In this document: positions 1 to 7,749 of the stretch, piece by piece
How the letters are laid out: each line of letters begins with the position of its first letter
Numbering within the stretch: the stretch's first letter is position 1
Origin: Campylobacter sp. 19-13652
GTDB lineage: Bacteria; Campylobacterota; Campylobacteria; Campylobacterales; Campylobacteraceae
Length of the DNA: 64,000 bases
Assembly: GCF_019702925.1 (NCBI RefSeq)
Contig: NZ_AP024713.1
Span: 1,488,001 to 1,552,000, forward strand
Direction of reading: 5' to 3'
Program-made: the position numbers and the translations under genes
Notes under the pieces: model-generated
Database searches by the model: none
What the model was told of the DNA's origin: nothing
The model's input: only the letters and a program-made list of their open reading frames with translations

Positions 1-624
1 AGCGGAATCCATCAAGACGGCATGCTAAAACACAGGCAGACTTATGAGATTATAAGTGCAGCCGATATAGGCATAGAAGCTGATACTCTTGTCCTTGGCA
101 AGCACAGCGGCAGACATGCATTTAAAGACAAGCTAGCACGCCTAGGCTATGAGCTAAGCGAGGAGGCGCTAAATGAGGCGTTTGATAAATTTAAACTCCT
201 AGCCGATAAGAAAAAAGAGGTCTTTGACGATGATATAAGAGAGATTGTGGCGAATGAATTTATCAAAATAGACGAGGTTTACGAGCTAGTAAGCCTAAGC
301 GCAGCAGGCAGCAACAAAGCCCACACAAGCGCTGCTATCACGATTAAAAACGAAGGCGAGCTAAAAAGCGATGCAAGCCTGGGAAATGGCGTGATGGACG
401 CTATTTTTAAAGCAATTGACAGAAGCACTGGCACAAAAGGCGTACTAAAAGACTATCAAGTCCGCGCAGTCTCAAGCGGCAAGGACGCAATGGCAAAGGT
501 AACCGTAAAGGTAAAATTTGAAGGAGCAAAAACGGTAACTGGGCATGGGCTTGATGTAGACACAGCCACAGCAAGCGCCAAAGCCTACCTGAACGCGTTA
601 AATAGCTACCTTTGTAAGGCTTAA
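1..624 (+). CDS. leuA: 2-isopropylmalate synthase, C-terminal part (cut by window edge)
   Basis: First committed step of leucine biosynthesis: condenses acetyl-CoA with 2-oxoisovalerate. Only the C-terminal 207 codons are present; the frame is open from base 1 (SGIHQDGMLKH), so the start lies outside the window. Visible are the end of the TIM-barrel domain (IHQDGM, VLGKHSGRHAF) and the whole C-terminal LeuA dimer/regulatory domain (about KIDEVYELVS to the end) that binds leucine for feedback inhibition. The ending NALNSYLCKA and the hairpin about 45 bases downstream show the 3' end is intact. Identification as LeuA rather than citramalate or homocitrate synthase rests on the KHSGRHAF segment and the domain order and is fairly secure. 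Confidence 0.88.
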   Translation, partial: SGIHQDGMLKHRQTYEIISAADIGIEADTLVLGKHSGRHAFKDKLARLGYELSEEALNEAFDKFKLLADKKKEVFDDDIREIVANEFIKIDEVYELVSLSAAGSNKAHTSAAITIKNEGELKSDASLGNGVMDAIFKAIDRSTGTKGVLKDYQVRAVSSGKDAMAKVTVKVKFEGAKTVTGHGLDVDTATASAKAYLNALNSYLCKA

Positions 625-667
625 GCTTTTTTGCAAAGCCCACCTAGCTTTATCTTAGAGGACTTTA

Positions 668-696
668 AACAGGGATTAAATTTATCCCTGTTTTTT
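668..696 (+). terminator. Rho-independent terminator of leuA
   Basis: Stem AACAGGGAT / ATCCCTGTT with a 7-base AT loop, followed directly by a T run. It lies between leuA and the end of the convergent dms operon. Confidence 0.8.
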
Positions 697-783
697 AAGG
701 TTTGGTGCGTCATGAGCATAATTTTAATGCAAAGCTTAGGACTATACTTAATGCCTTTAAATTTATAAAGGCTAAATTATCAG

Positions 784-1605
784 CTAATAAACACTAACCG
801 CAGCATATACAGCCACAGCTCTAAGGCACAAACTAGCTGCTATTACAGCGCACTCACAAGCAAGTACCGACACGCTAAATCTACCCAGTCTAAATCCGCC
901 AAAGCTAGCCAAAAGCGGCACCACTACGCCAAGCCCAACAAAGCCAAACCAAAACATCAGCCAAAACTCGCCACTTAATATCGCCACCACACTAGCGTAT
1001 CCAGCATCAGTAGCACTAGCACCAAAAAGCCAAAGCCCAGCCACCGCTAGCTCACAAAATGCAAGCACAAGTGAGATATTTTTAAGCCTAGTGGGTAAGC
1101 TTGCCTTTGATTTAAGCTCATAAATAAGGCAAAGCGCAAGCCCACTTGAAAGAGCAGAAAGCACAAATAAAAGCGGCAAAAACGCATTATGCCAAAGCGA
1201 AAAAGCCCTAACAGCATAGAGCAAAAGCCCAGTATAGCCCATAGTCGCCACGCTTAGCAAAAGTCCCAAAATCCACGCCCAGCCAAAGCCTCTAAGCCTA
1301 GAGTAAAATATACTAAAAAGCCAAAAACAAGCCAGCACCCACGTACCAAGGCTCATCATAGAATACGGATGAAAGAGCAAATTTAAAATTTTAAAAGGAT
1401 TAAGCGTAGCCAAATCAAAAAGCAAAAGCAAAATCCCAACACCGATAAGATATGGCGTAATAAAAAATGCACGCTTGCTAAAATCCTCACTCACCTCGCC
1501 TAAAAGCCCACGCTCTGCTAGCAAGCCAAAAGCAAACGCCCCAGCCCCAAGCCCTCCTAAAAATAGGTAAAGCACTATCATAAATCCCCAAATTTCTTGT
1601 TGCAT
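784..1605 (-). CDS. dmsC: DmsC-type membrane anchor of DMSO reductase family enzyme
   Basis: Hydrophobic 273-residue protein with about eight predicted membrane helices and no soluble domain, as in DmsC anchors, which oxidise menaquinol and pass electrons to the DmsB Fe-S subunit. It is the last gene of a minus-strand operon; the TorD-like gene ends one base upstream of its ATG, and AAGGAGAATAA lies in the end of that gene. Family assignment rests on size, helix pattern and position beside dmsA and dmsB; sequence identity with E. coli DmsC is not obvious, so NrfD/PsrC-type anchors remain the alternative. Confidence 0.72.
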   Translation of the reverse strand: MQQEIWGFMIVLYLFLGGLGAGAFAFGLLAERGLLGEVSEDFSKRAFFITPYLIGVGILLLLFDLATLNPFKILNLLFHPYSMMSLGTWVLACFWLFSIFYSRLRGFGWAWILGLLLSVATMGYTGLLLYAVRAFSLWHNAFLPLLFVLSALSSGLALCLIYELKSKASLPTRLKNISLVLAFCELAVAGLWLFGASATDAGYASVVAILSGEFWLMFWFGFVGLGVVVPLLASFGGFRLGRFSVSVLACECAVIAASLCLRAVAVYAAVSVY

Positions 1606-1606
1606 T

Positions 1607-2176
1607 TTATTCTCCTTGTGCGGTTAAAATTTCGCTATAAGTAGCGAAAAGCTGAGCAAATTCCAGCCACTCTGGGCTGGGGTTGGCTGCTTTTATATTT
1701 AGGGCAAACTGGCTAAACCAAAGCCCGCAGTGCTGGGATATAAACTCACGCCTAGCCCCTAAAGCTACCTTATCGCAGCTTAGCGCCTTTAGGCCTAGGA
1801 AGTGTAAAAACTCAAGCTCATAGCCTACATAATCATCAGCATATTCGCCCCCAGCACGCCTAATGCCAGCCCTTTCGTAGCTCTGCCTTACACTAGCGCA
1901 ACGCTGCGAAAACAGCCCCTGTCCAAAATAAGCGCTCTCGTAAGGAATGGCCTTAGGCTTAAATAAAAACAGCTCATTAAATTCCCACCTAAACTCATCT
2001 GCCCTCTCATCACTTAGGCTAAGCTGGCTAAAAAACTGCCCCATATTATCAAGACTACTTCCCTCTAGCCCAGCGCACAGGCTGCTAAGGCTAGCAAGCA
2101 GGCTTTTATCTATGGGCAGTAAAAATATCCGCCTAAAAATATCCTCAGCTAAAACGAGAGTGGCTAGATTATTCAT
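1607..2176 (-). CDS. TorD/DmsD-family molybdoenzyme chaperone
   Basis: A 189-residue, mostly helical soluble protein. It has the mid-protein spacing typical of TorD/DmsD chaperones (PYESAYFGQGLFSQ, then the EYADDYVGYELEFLHFL segment, which corresponds to the family's E-P-DH signature, here less canonical). Such proteins bind the twin-arginine leader of the catalytic subunit and hold it for molybdopterin insertion. Its ATG overlaps the end of dmsB by 8 bases and it precedes dmsC, so it very likely serves the DmsA encoded just upstream. A second, unrelated-looking TorD-type gene is at 55.7 kb. Confidence 0.72.
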   Translation of the reverse strand: MNNLATLVLAEDIFRRIFLLPIDKSLLASLSSLCAGLEGSSLDNMGQFFSQLSLSDERADEFRWEFNELFLFKPKAIPYESAYFGQGLFSQRCASVRQSYERAGIRRAGGEYADDYVGYELEFLHFLGLKALSCDKVALGARREFISQHCGLWFSQFALNIKAANPSPEWLEFAQLFATYSEILTAQGE

Positions 2177-2714
2177 AGCTTAGCTTTATGCGTGGATAAA
2201 ATCTCACATTTGGCTTTGTAAATAGATACTTAAAGCCACTCATCTGCTTTTGCAGTCCTTCATTATCCGCTAGGCTAATATCGCCTATTTTCAGCACATC
2301 ACACGGACAGCCCTGCACGCAGGCTGGCAGCTCGCCACGCTCTAATCGCTCGGCGCAGAGATTGCACTTTTGTGCTTTGCCGTCTTTGCCCTTGCTTATA
2401 GCGCCGTATGGACAGGCTAGTAGGCAGTATCCGCAGCCAATGCAGCGTGAGTGGATTGTATTTACTATGCCATTACTTAGCTTTTCGTATGCCCCAACAG
2501 GACAGACGTTTAAGCAGGCTGGGTCATCGCAGTGGTGGTAGGAGTGAGTGAGATAAATTTCTTTCTGCCTTGAGTGCTCGTAAATCTCGATTGTGTCGAC
2601 TTTGCGCCAGTTTATCTCTGGGTCTTGATTGTGATAGACTTGGCAAGAAATTTCACAGGCCTTACAGCCTATGCAGAAGTTCTGATCGAAAATAAATCCT
2701 AATTTTTGTGCCAT
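2169..2714 (-). CDS. dmsB: DmsB-type four-cluster ferredoxin subunit
   Basis: A 181-residue electron-transfer subunit with four cysteine groups: CIGCKACEISC, CDDPACLNVCP, CIGCGYCLLACP and CNLCAERLERGELPACVQGCP. That is the 4x[4Fe-4S] pattern of DmsB/NrfC/PhsB proteins. It carries electrons from the membrane anchor DmsC to the molybdopterin subunit DmsA. It follows dmsA by two bases and overlaps the chaperone gene. It has no signal peptide of its own, consistent with export as a complex with the Tat-targeted DmsA. Confidence 0.9.
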   Translation of the reverse strand: MAQKLGFIFDQNFCIGCKACEISCQVYHNQDPEINWRKVDTIEIYEHSRQKEIYLTHSYHHCDDPACLNVCPVGAYEKLSNGIVNTIHSRCIGCGYCLLACPYGAISKGKDGKAQKCNLCAERLERGELPACVQGCPCDVLKIGDISLADNEGLQKQMSGFKYLFTKPNVRFYPRIKLSYE

Positions 2715-2716
2715 TT

Positions 2717-5001
2717 TTAACCCCTATATTGCTTTTTTGCTCGTCTTACTTGAATAAAGCTAGCTGTGTATGTAGAGCCTTGCCCTAAATCGCTAATGCC
2801 GTCGCTGCATAGGGTGTTTGCCCCTGTGCCGGATTTTGTCGGCTTTAGCCAGATATTATTCCACGCGTAGCATATGCCAGGCTTTACTTGAGTGGTGGCT
2901 ACAGCGGTAAAAATAGCCGTGCCTTTTTCGTTGGTGGCCTCAATTGTATCGCCGTCATTTATGCCACGTGCTTTCATATCATCAGCGTGCATAAATATCT
3001 CTGCGTTGCCGTTTCTTATCACACGCTTTGTGATATAAGGCATATTGCCCCAGTTTGAGTTATCCTGTAGCTGGGTGCCTGGGGTCATAAAGTATAGAGG
3101 GTATTTTTGCAGATATTTTTCGCCAAAATCCTTATGCTCTTTGTAATAATCCCAGTCGTCTTTTAAATCAATCACAGGGTGATAGCCCGCATCTTTAAAG
3201 GTCTTTGAGTATAGCTCGCACTTGCCACTTTCAGTTTTAAATTTCAAATCATCACTTGGCGAGTATGGGTAGTATGGGAAAAGCTCTTTCATCGTCTGCG
3301 GCGTGCGCATAGGCTTTATCCAGCCGATTTTCTTTAGCTTTTCGTAGGTGATGTTTTGGCTTCTTGCAAATGGAGTGTTTAGGAATTTACGACATACCGC
3401 CTCGCTGTTCCAGGTAAAGCACTTTTCTGTATAGCCCATCGCCTTTGCAAGAGCGTTAAAAAACTCCAAATTCGTCTTAGCCTCGCCTAGGGGCTTAACG
3501 GCCTGGGCGTTGTAGCACACATAGCCAGAGATTTGGTCATTTTGTATGTCCTCACTCTCCATAAACGTAACTCCAGGCAGCACGTAATCGCTCACGTCGC
3601 AGGTGTCTGTAAAGTATGGATCAATGGTAACTAAGAAAAAGTCCTCATCCATTACTCGCTTTTTAATTAGCTCTGTATTTGGCGCAGTTACCATTAAATT
3701 TGAATTGTAATTTATACACGCTCTAATTGGCGTTTTTATCGGCACGCCAAAGCTTGTTGCACCCTGTTTTTGAATTCCCTTGCCAAACTCGACGTAGTTT
3801 ATGCTTTGGCGTTCTATCTTTTTGCCGTTTTTATCTTTTGGGGCTAAATCTGGCATACAGGCTTCAAAATTAAAACAGCCCTTAACGTGCACGTAAGCCC
3901 AAAATAGTCCGCCGCCGTGCTTATTTAGCGCACCACAAGCACAGGCAAAAACGTAACAGCCCGCACAAGACGCGCGCCATTAAAGTGTCGCTGACCGCCG
4001 TCGCCGTGCATAATGGCTGGGGCTTTTGCCTTTGCATACTCCCTAGCAAAGACCTTAATCTCATCAACGCTAACTCCACACATAGCAGCTAGCTCGCCGT
4101 AAGTATAAAGGCTACACTCCTTTACTAGCTCGTCAAAGCCCATTGCGTATTTGGCGACAAATTCCTTATCATAAAGCTCCTCTTCGATTAAGAATTTACA
4201 CACCGCAAGGCAAAATGCCGGATCTGAGCTAGGGCGCAGCTGGATAAACATATCTGCCTGATTTGCCATAGGCACACGCACGGAGTTTATGACGATTATC
4301 TTGCCGCCTTTTTTCTTTACCCTGTGGGCAAATTTAACCCAATGCACCGCTGTGTAGGCCTCATTTGAGCCCCAGCTAATATACATATCACTCTCGTCAA
4401 TCTCTAGTGCGTCCTTGCTAAAATCAGTCCCTATTACGCTCGGAGTGCCTACGTAGCGCGGCCAGTCGCAAGGGTTTCTAACAAGCCTTGTAGCGCCGTA
4501 TTTTTCGAAAAAATTCCCAGGCGCTATAGTCTTGCTAATATGCCCTTCGTTGCCTGAATAAACAAACTCCGTAAGCGCCTCGCCGCCGTATTTTGCCTTT
4601 ATCTCTTTTAGCTTTGCGGCTATTTCGCTTAGGGCCCTATCCCAGCTTATGCGCTCCCATTTGCCGCTGCCCTTTTTGCCTACTCGCTTCATAGGATACA
4701 TCACTCGGTCGTAGTTGTATAGGTGCATAGCGTAGGTGTGGCCTTTAACGCAGGCTGTGCCTTGGGTTAGCGGGTGGGCTGGGTCGCCAGTAATGCCAGT
4801 CATTTTGCCGTCTTCTACCTGTGCGATTAGGGCGCAGGCGTCACGGCAGTTTCTAGGACAGGTAAGGTGGTGATACTGGGCGTTTTTGCCAGCTGGTGCT
4901 GGGCTAAAATCGGCCTCAAACTGCTCTAGGCCAAATAGCTCTGGCGTGCTACAGGCTGTGGCTGTTATGGCGGCTGTTTTTAAAAATTCTCGGCGTTGCA
5001 T
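2717..5001 (-). pseudogene. dmsA: DmsA-type molybdopterin oxidoreductase, interrupted by a one-base frameshift
   Basis: Catalytic subunit of a DMSO/TMAO-type reductase, about 761 residues over both frames. The N-terminal frame starts at ATG 5001 with AAGGAG upstream and a twin-arginine leader (RREFLKTAAITA), then the Fe-S motif CPRNCRDAC. It runs off at TAA near 3925 after VLVVR. The C-terminal frame resumes at once as ALNKHGGGLFWAYV and ends with the molybdopterin dinucleotide-binding region (GTQLQDNSNWGNMP). Adding one G in the GTGGTG around 3931-3934 restores a single frame (VLVGALNK). All other genes of the operon are intact, so this is a fresh mutation, a strain-level loss or a base-call error. 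No homopolymer long enough for routine slippage is present. Confidence 0.82.
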
Positions 5002-5060
5002 TAATTTTCTCCTTTGTATTGGATTATCTGTTTTGCCTTTTTTGGGCTCTTTTTGGGCTT

Positions 5061-5080
5061 CCCCCATTTGTGAATGGGGG
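5061..5080. other. GC-rich hairpin in dms leader
   Basis: Perfect 8-bp stem CCCCCATT / AATGGGGG with a 4-base loop, between the propeller-like gene and dmsA. Read on the minus strand it has no T run, so it may attenuate or stabilise the mRNA rather than terminate it. Confidence 0.45.
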
Positions 5081-5089
5081 CTTTTAAAT

Positions 5090-6178
5090 TTACTCCACCG
5101 CCTTTTGTGGAATGGAGAGAATTTGATCCTTTGTAGGAGCTGGCTCATCTAATTTATCTAATGCCGGCTCGCTTGTGGCTGGCTTGGCTGGCTCATCCAA
5201 GACCGGCTCAGTCTGCACGACCTCAACACTTACCACCGGACAATCCGGCTTTTTTGGCTCAAGCTTTGGCGCAGCAAAGACAAAGACCCTATTTTCATCA
5301 CCCTCTCTTGAGAATATATAAATTTTCTCATCTTTTAGGGCGATTGCCTGAGGGTTTGCCACCCCGCTAAAGCCGTATGCGGCATCGATTTTGTGCGTGT
5401 CTGGGTTTAAGACTAGGACGCTTGAGTAGTTTTTGCTTAGCAGATAAATAGCGTCTTTGCTGGCGTCAATGCCGGTTATATAGTAGCTATTAATCCCCTT
5501 GCCATCTTTTAGGCTTAGCCCCTGGCTAAGTGCTGGGATGTATTCGGCTAGCGGGAGCTTATCATCGCCGTCAAACTCGGCTATAGACCAGCTTGGTTTG
5601 AGATTATCCGGCACGCTTGCTATAATAAATTTATTAGATTTTGGCTCATAGTCCCAGCCTAAAATATACTGCTGCTTTGCCCTAATGGTAGAAAACCTGC
5701 CCTTGTTTGCCATATCGCTTAGCTTAAATTTATCATAGCCACTAAGCAGATGTTTCCACTGCTCGTTTTGCTCATCAGGGCTTAAATTTGGGGCGTATTC
5801 GTAGCTTACGAAGGTTTTATTATAACTTATCATTGCCGCTTCGCTTTGGTTGCTTGAGGCTGTTTTTACCCAGCTAGCCCCCACGCTATCTTCCATCTCC
5901 ATTATAAAATGGCGGTCGTGCTTTAGGTATTCGTAATTAATAAATTTATCATCAGTGATATAAAGCTCATTGTAGCGGCTGCTTAGTGTCCATTTGCCAC
6001 TTTCTGGCTCGTAATCCGCCCCTGTTATTGGATTATCATTTTCTAGCTTTAGCGTCAAAGTCTGAAGTGGCGCACCTAGACTTAGAGTGGGTGAAATTGG
6101 GGCGTTTTGATAGCTTAAATCAAAACTAAAGCCAAATGCCAGCGTGGCTAGCAGGCTTAGAGTTAGTGCTTTTTTCAT
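5090..6178 (-). CDS. Secreted beta-propeller-like protein, function unknown
   Basis: A 362-residue protein with a clear Sec signal peptide (MKKALTLSLLATLAFGFS). ATG 6178 is preferred over upstream in-frame starts because AGGAGC lies just before it. The body has repeated short beta-like units (ITGADYEPESGKW, YILGWDYEPKSNKF, ITGIDASKDAIYLLSK, NPQAIALKDEKIYIFS), spaced as in propeller proteins. The tail of about 60 residues is rich in Pro, Glu and Lys. It lies between dsbI and dmsA. In C. jejuni the dsbI-dba pair neighbours the arylsulfate sulfotransferase AstA; this protein could hold a comparable position, but I do not recognise its family and assign no reaction. Confidence 0.6.
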   Translation of the reverse strand: MKKALTLSLLATLAFGFSFDLSYQNAPISPTLSLGAPLQTLTLKLENDNPITGADYEPESGKWTLSSRYNELYITDDKFINYEYLKHDRHFIMEMEDSVGASWVKTASSNQSEAAMISYNKTFVSYEYAPNLSPDEQNEQWKHLLSGYDKFKLSDMANKGRFSTIRAKQQYILGWDYEPKSNKFIIASVPDNLKPSWSIAEFDGDDKLPLAEYIPALSQGLSLKDGKGINSYYITGIDASKDAIYLLSKNYSSVLVLNPDTHKIDAAYGFSGVANPQAIALKDEKIYIFSREGDENRVFVFAAPKLEPKKPDCPVVSVEVVQTEPVLDEPAKPATSEPALDKLDEPAPTKDQILSIPQKAVE

Positions 6179-6189
6179 TCTTTTGCTCC

Positions 6190-6909
6190 TTATTTTGGCA
6201 GATCTGGCAGATCTGGATTCCAATCAGCTCGCCAGTCGGCTTCGCTTTGCCAGTGGTCTTGTTCCCAAAACCATTTTTGCGGATCTAGGCTCATTCTTGC
6301 AGGGGTAGAGCTGGCTAGAAATGGCGGGTAGCCAGATGTGATGTAGGCTTGCAGGGCATTTAGACTGGTTATTATGATAAAGGCTATAAAGGCGGACTTG
6401 CTTAGGCGGTTTAGCCCTAGGTAGCGTCCATACTGGCCAGCTTCGCTTTTAGCCATCATCTGCCCTAAATTTGGCGTAAAAAGTAAAATCAGAGCCAAAA
6501 ATACAAGCACGCAAAAATCCACCACCATAACCCAAAACTGAGTGTGTGCGCCAAGTATCTTTAGTCCAAAGCCCTGTCCGATGTCTAAATATCCGCCCCA
6601 AAGCCCATCTATGCTGTAATGCAAAAGGCCATTAAACAGCCCCCAGCAGGCAAGTAGCATAAGTGAAACTAAATAAATTTTTTTAATTCCGTACCTTAAT
6701 ATAAAAAGTCCAACCAAAGCTATGGCTATCATTGTAATTCTCTCAGCCCAGCACATAATGCAAGGACTATCCCCAAGCCCAAAACCAAGCACCACGCAGG
6801 CTATGCCAACTGGCAAAATAATAAGCCCAAGAACGGCGATTGAGATTAAATTTAAAAGCCGCCTTTCGCTTGCTAATAGCTCTTGCGTTGCCATATTTTC
6901 GTAACTCAC
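6190..6909 (-). CDS. dsbI: DsbI (DsbB-family) membrane disulfide oxidoreductase
   Basis: A 239-residue protein with about five membrane helices and a DsbB-like core. The cysteine pair CIMC in LGDSPCIMCWAER corresponds to the quinone-proximal redox pair. It reoxidises a periplasmic thiol oxidase. Start chosen as GTG 6909 (MSYENMATQ) because AAGGAGG is 4 bases upstream; the longer TTG frame would swallow that site. The next gene starts 11 bases downstream and dba lies just upstream, the order known for dsbI-dba in C. jejuni. Presence ahead of a molybdoenzyme operon with a periplasmic catalytic subunit suggests shared expression. Confidence 0.85.
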   Translation of the reverse strand: MSYENMATQELLASERRLLNLISIAVLGLIILPVGIACVVLGFGLGDSPCIMCWAERITMIAIALVGLFILRYGIKKIYLVSLMLLACWGLFNGLLHYSIDGLWGGYLDIGQGFGLKILGAHTQFWVMVVDFCVLVFLALILLFTPNLGQMMAKSEAGQYGRYLGLNRLSKSAFIAFIIITSLNALQAYITSGYPPFLASSTPARMSLDPQKWFWEQDHWQSEADWRADWNPDLPDLPK

Positions 6910-6919
6910 CGCTGCCTCC

Positions 6920-7087
6920 TTATAAATTTCCAATAGGCACTATCGTCCAAAGATTTACATAAAACTCAAGCCCAACAAGTATCGCACATCCTGCCAGCGC
7001 AAGCAGCACGGCTAGCACCCTTGCCCGCGGAATGACAAATATTATTATCGCTGCGAGCAAAAACAATATGATCTGTAAAAACTCCAT
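6920..7087 (-). CDS. dba: Dba-like small membrane protein
   Basis: A 55-residue, strongly hydrophobic protein (starts MEFLQIILFLLAAI, ends WTIVPIGNL) with two short membrane segments around VIPRARV. The ATG at 7087 has AAGGAGGG upstream. It directly precedes dsbI, and 10 bases separate its stop from the dsbI GTG. Size, hydrophobicity and position match Dba, the small partner translationally coupled to dsbI in C. jejuni. Confidence 0.75.
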   Translation of the reverse strand: MEFLQIILFLLAAIIIFVIPRARVLAVLLALAGCAILVGLEFYVNLWTIVPIGNL

Positions 7088-7163
7088 AAGCCCTCCTTTG
7101 AGTAGTTTTACTTAAATAAATTTATTACTTTTTATATTAATAAATTATTAAAATAATAAGCAA

Positions 7164-7219
7164 AAAAGCCTATTTTTAAATATTATTTTTTAAATTTAAT
7201 ATACTAAAAATAGGCTTTT
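7164..7219. repeat. 15-bp perfect inverted repeat in the dba/phnA intergenic region
   Basis: Arms AAAAGCCTATTTTTA (7164-7178) and TAAAAATAGGCTTTT (7205-7219). They lie in the very AT-rich 304-base gap (7088-7391) between divergent dba and the phnA-like gene. No other gene or RNA is evident in the gap; both promoters should be there. A terminator is unexpected between divergent genes, so this may be a regulator site or the end of a small RNA. Confidence 0.55.
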
Positions 7220-7391
7220 AAATAATCAAATTCAAATAAATATGATAAAAATACCGTATTTTACTTAAAATATAAAATTAAATATAAATATTAATAAATT
7301 TATATTTATAATTCATAAATCCTAAGCTAGTATTTGACTTTTTAAAATTTAAACGCTAATATCAAGGCTTTAAATTTTTAAAGGAGAGAGT

Positions 7392-7709
7392 ATGTCATAT
7401 CCAAAATGCCCAAAATGCAACAGTGAGTACACCTACCTTGACGGCGAGCTTTTCGTATGCCCTGAGTGTGCACACGAGTGGAAAGACGATAGCGAAAAAA
7501 GTGAACTAATAGTAAAAGACGCAAATGGTACACAGTTAGCCGACGGCGATAGTGTAGTATTAATAAAAGATCTAAAATCGCGCGGCACAACGCTAAAACA
7601 AGGCACAAAAATAAAAAGCATAAAACTGCAAGATAAAGACCATAACATAGCCTGTAAAATCGACGGCAGTGCGTGGGAACTAAAGTCTGAATTTGTCAAA
7701 AAGGCGTGA
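7392..7709 (+). CDS. PhnA/YjdM-family zinc-ribbon protein
   Basis: A 105-residue protein with an N-terminal zinc ribbon ([21 protein letters not shown]) and the C-terminal SH3-like KOW-type domain of the PhnA/YjdM family ([17 protein letters not shown]). The family was named for linkage to phosphonate genes but is not needed for phosphonate use, and its biochemical role is unsettled. AAGGAGAGAG precedes the ATG. It is monocistronic; its TGA overlaps a long palindrome shared with the convergent helicase gene. Confidence 0.85.
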   Translation: MSYPKCPKCNSEYTYLDGELFVCPECAHEWKDDSEKSELIVKDANGTQLADGDSVVLIKDLKSRGTTLKQGTKIKSIKLQDKDHNIACKIDGSAWELKSEFVKKA

Positions 7710-7749
7710 TTTAAATTTGCTACATTTTAAAATGTAGCAAATTTAAATC
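7708..7749. terminator. Perfect 42-bp palindrome, bidirectional terminator
   Basis: Two 21-base arms with no spacer (GATTTAAATTTGCTACATT.. and its exact complement). It begins within the TGA of the phnA-like gene and ends within the TAG of the convergent helicase gene, so both 3' ends share it. The central part can fold as a stem with T-rich flanks in either direction. Confidence 0.75.

Noticed and set aside
3925-3940. Programmed frameshift or phase-variable tract in dmsA
   Set aside because: No slippery heptamer and no homopolymer beyond two or three bases; a plain indel is simpler.
5161-5370. Plus-strand 69-codon frame opposite the propeller-like gene, and other short frames opposite dms, purF and dapB genes
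   Set aside because: Fully inside well-supported genes, no ribosome site, biased composition of an antisense frame.
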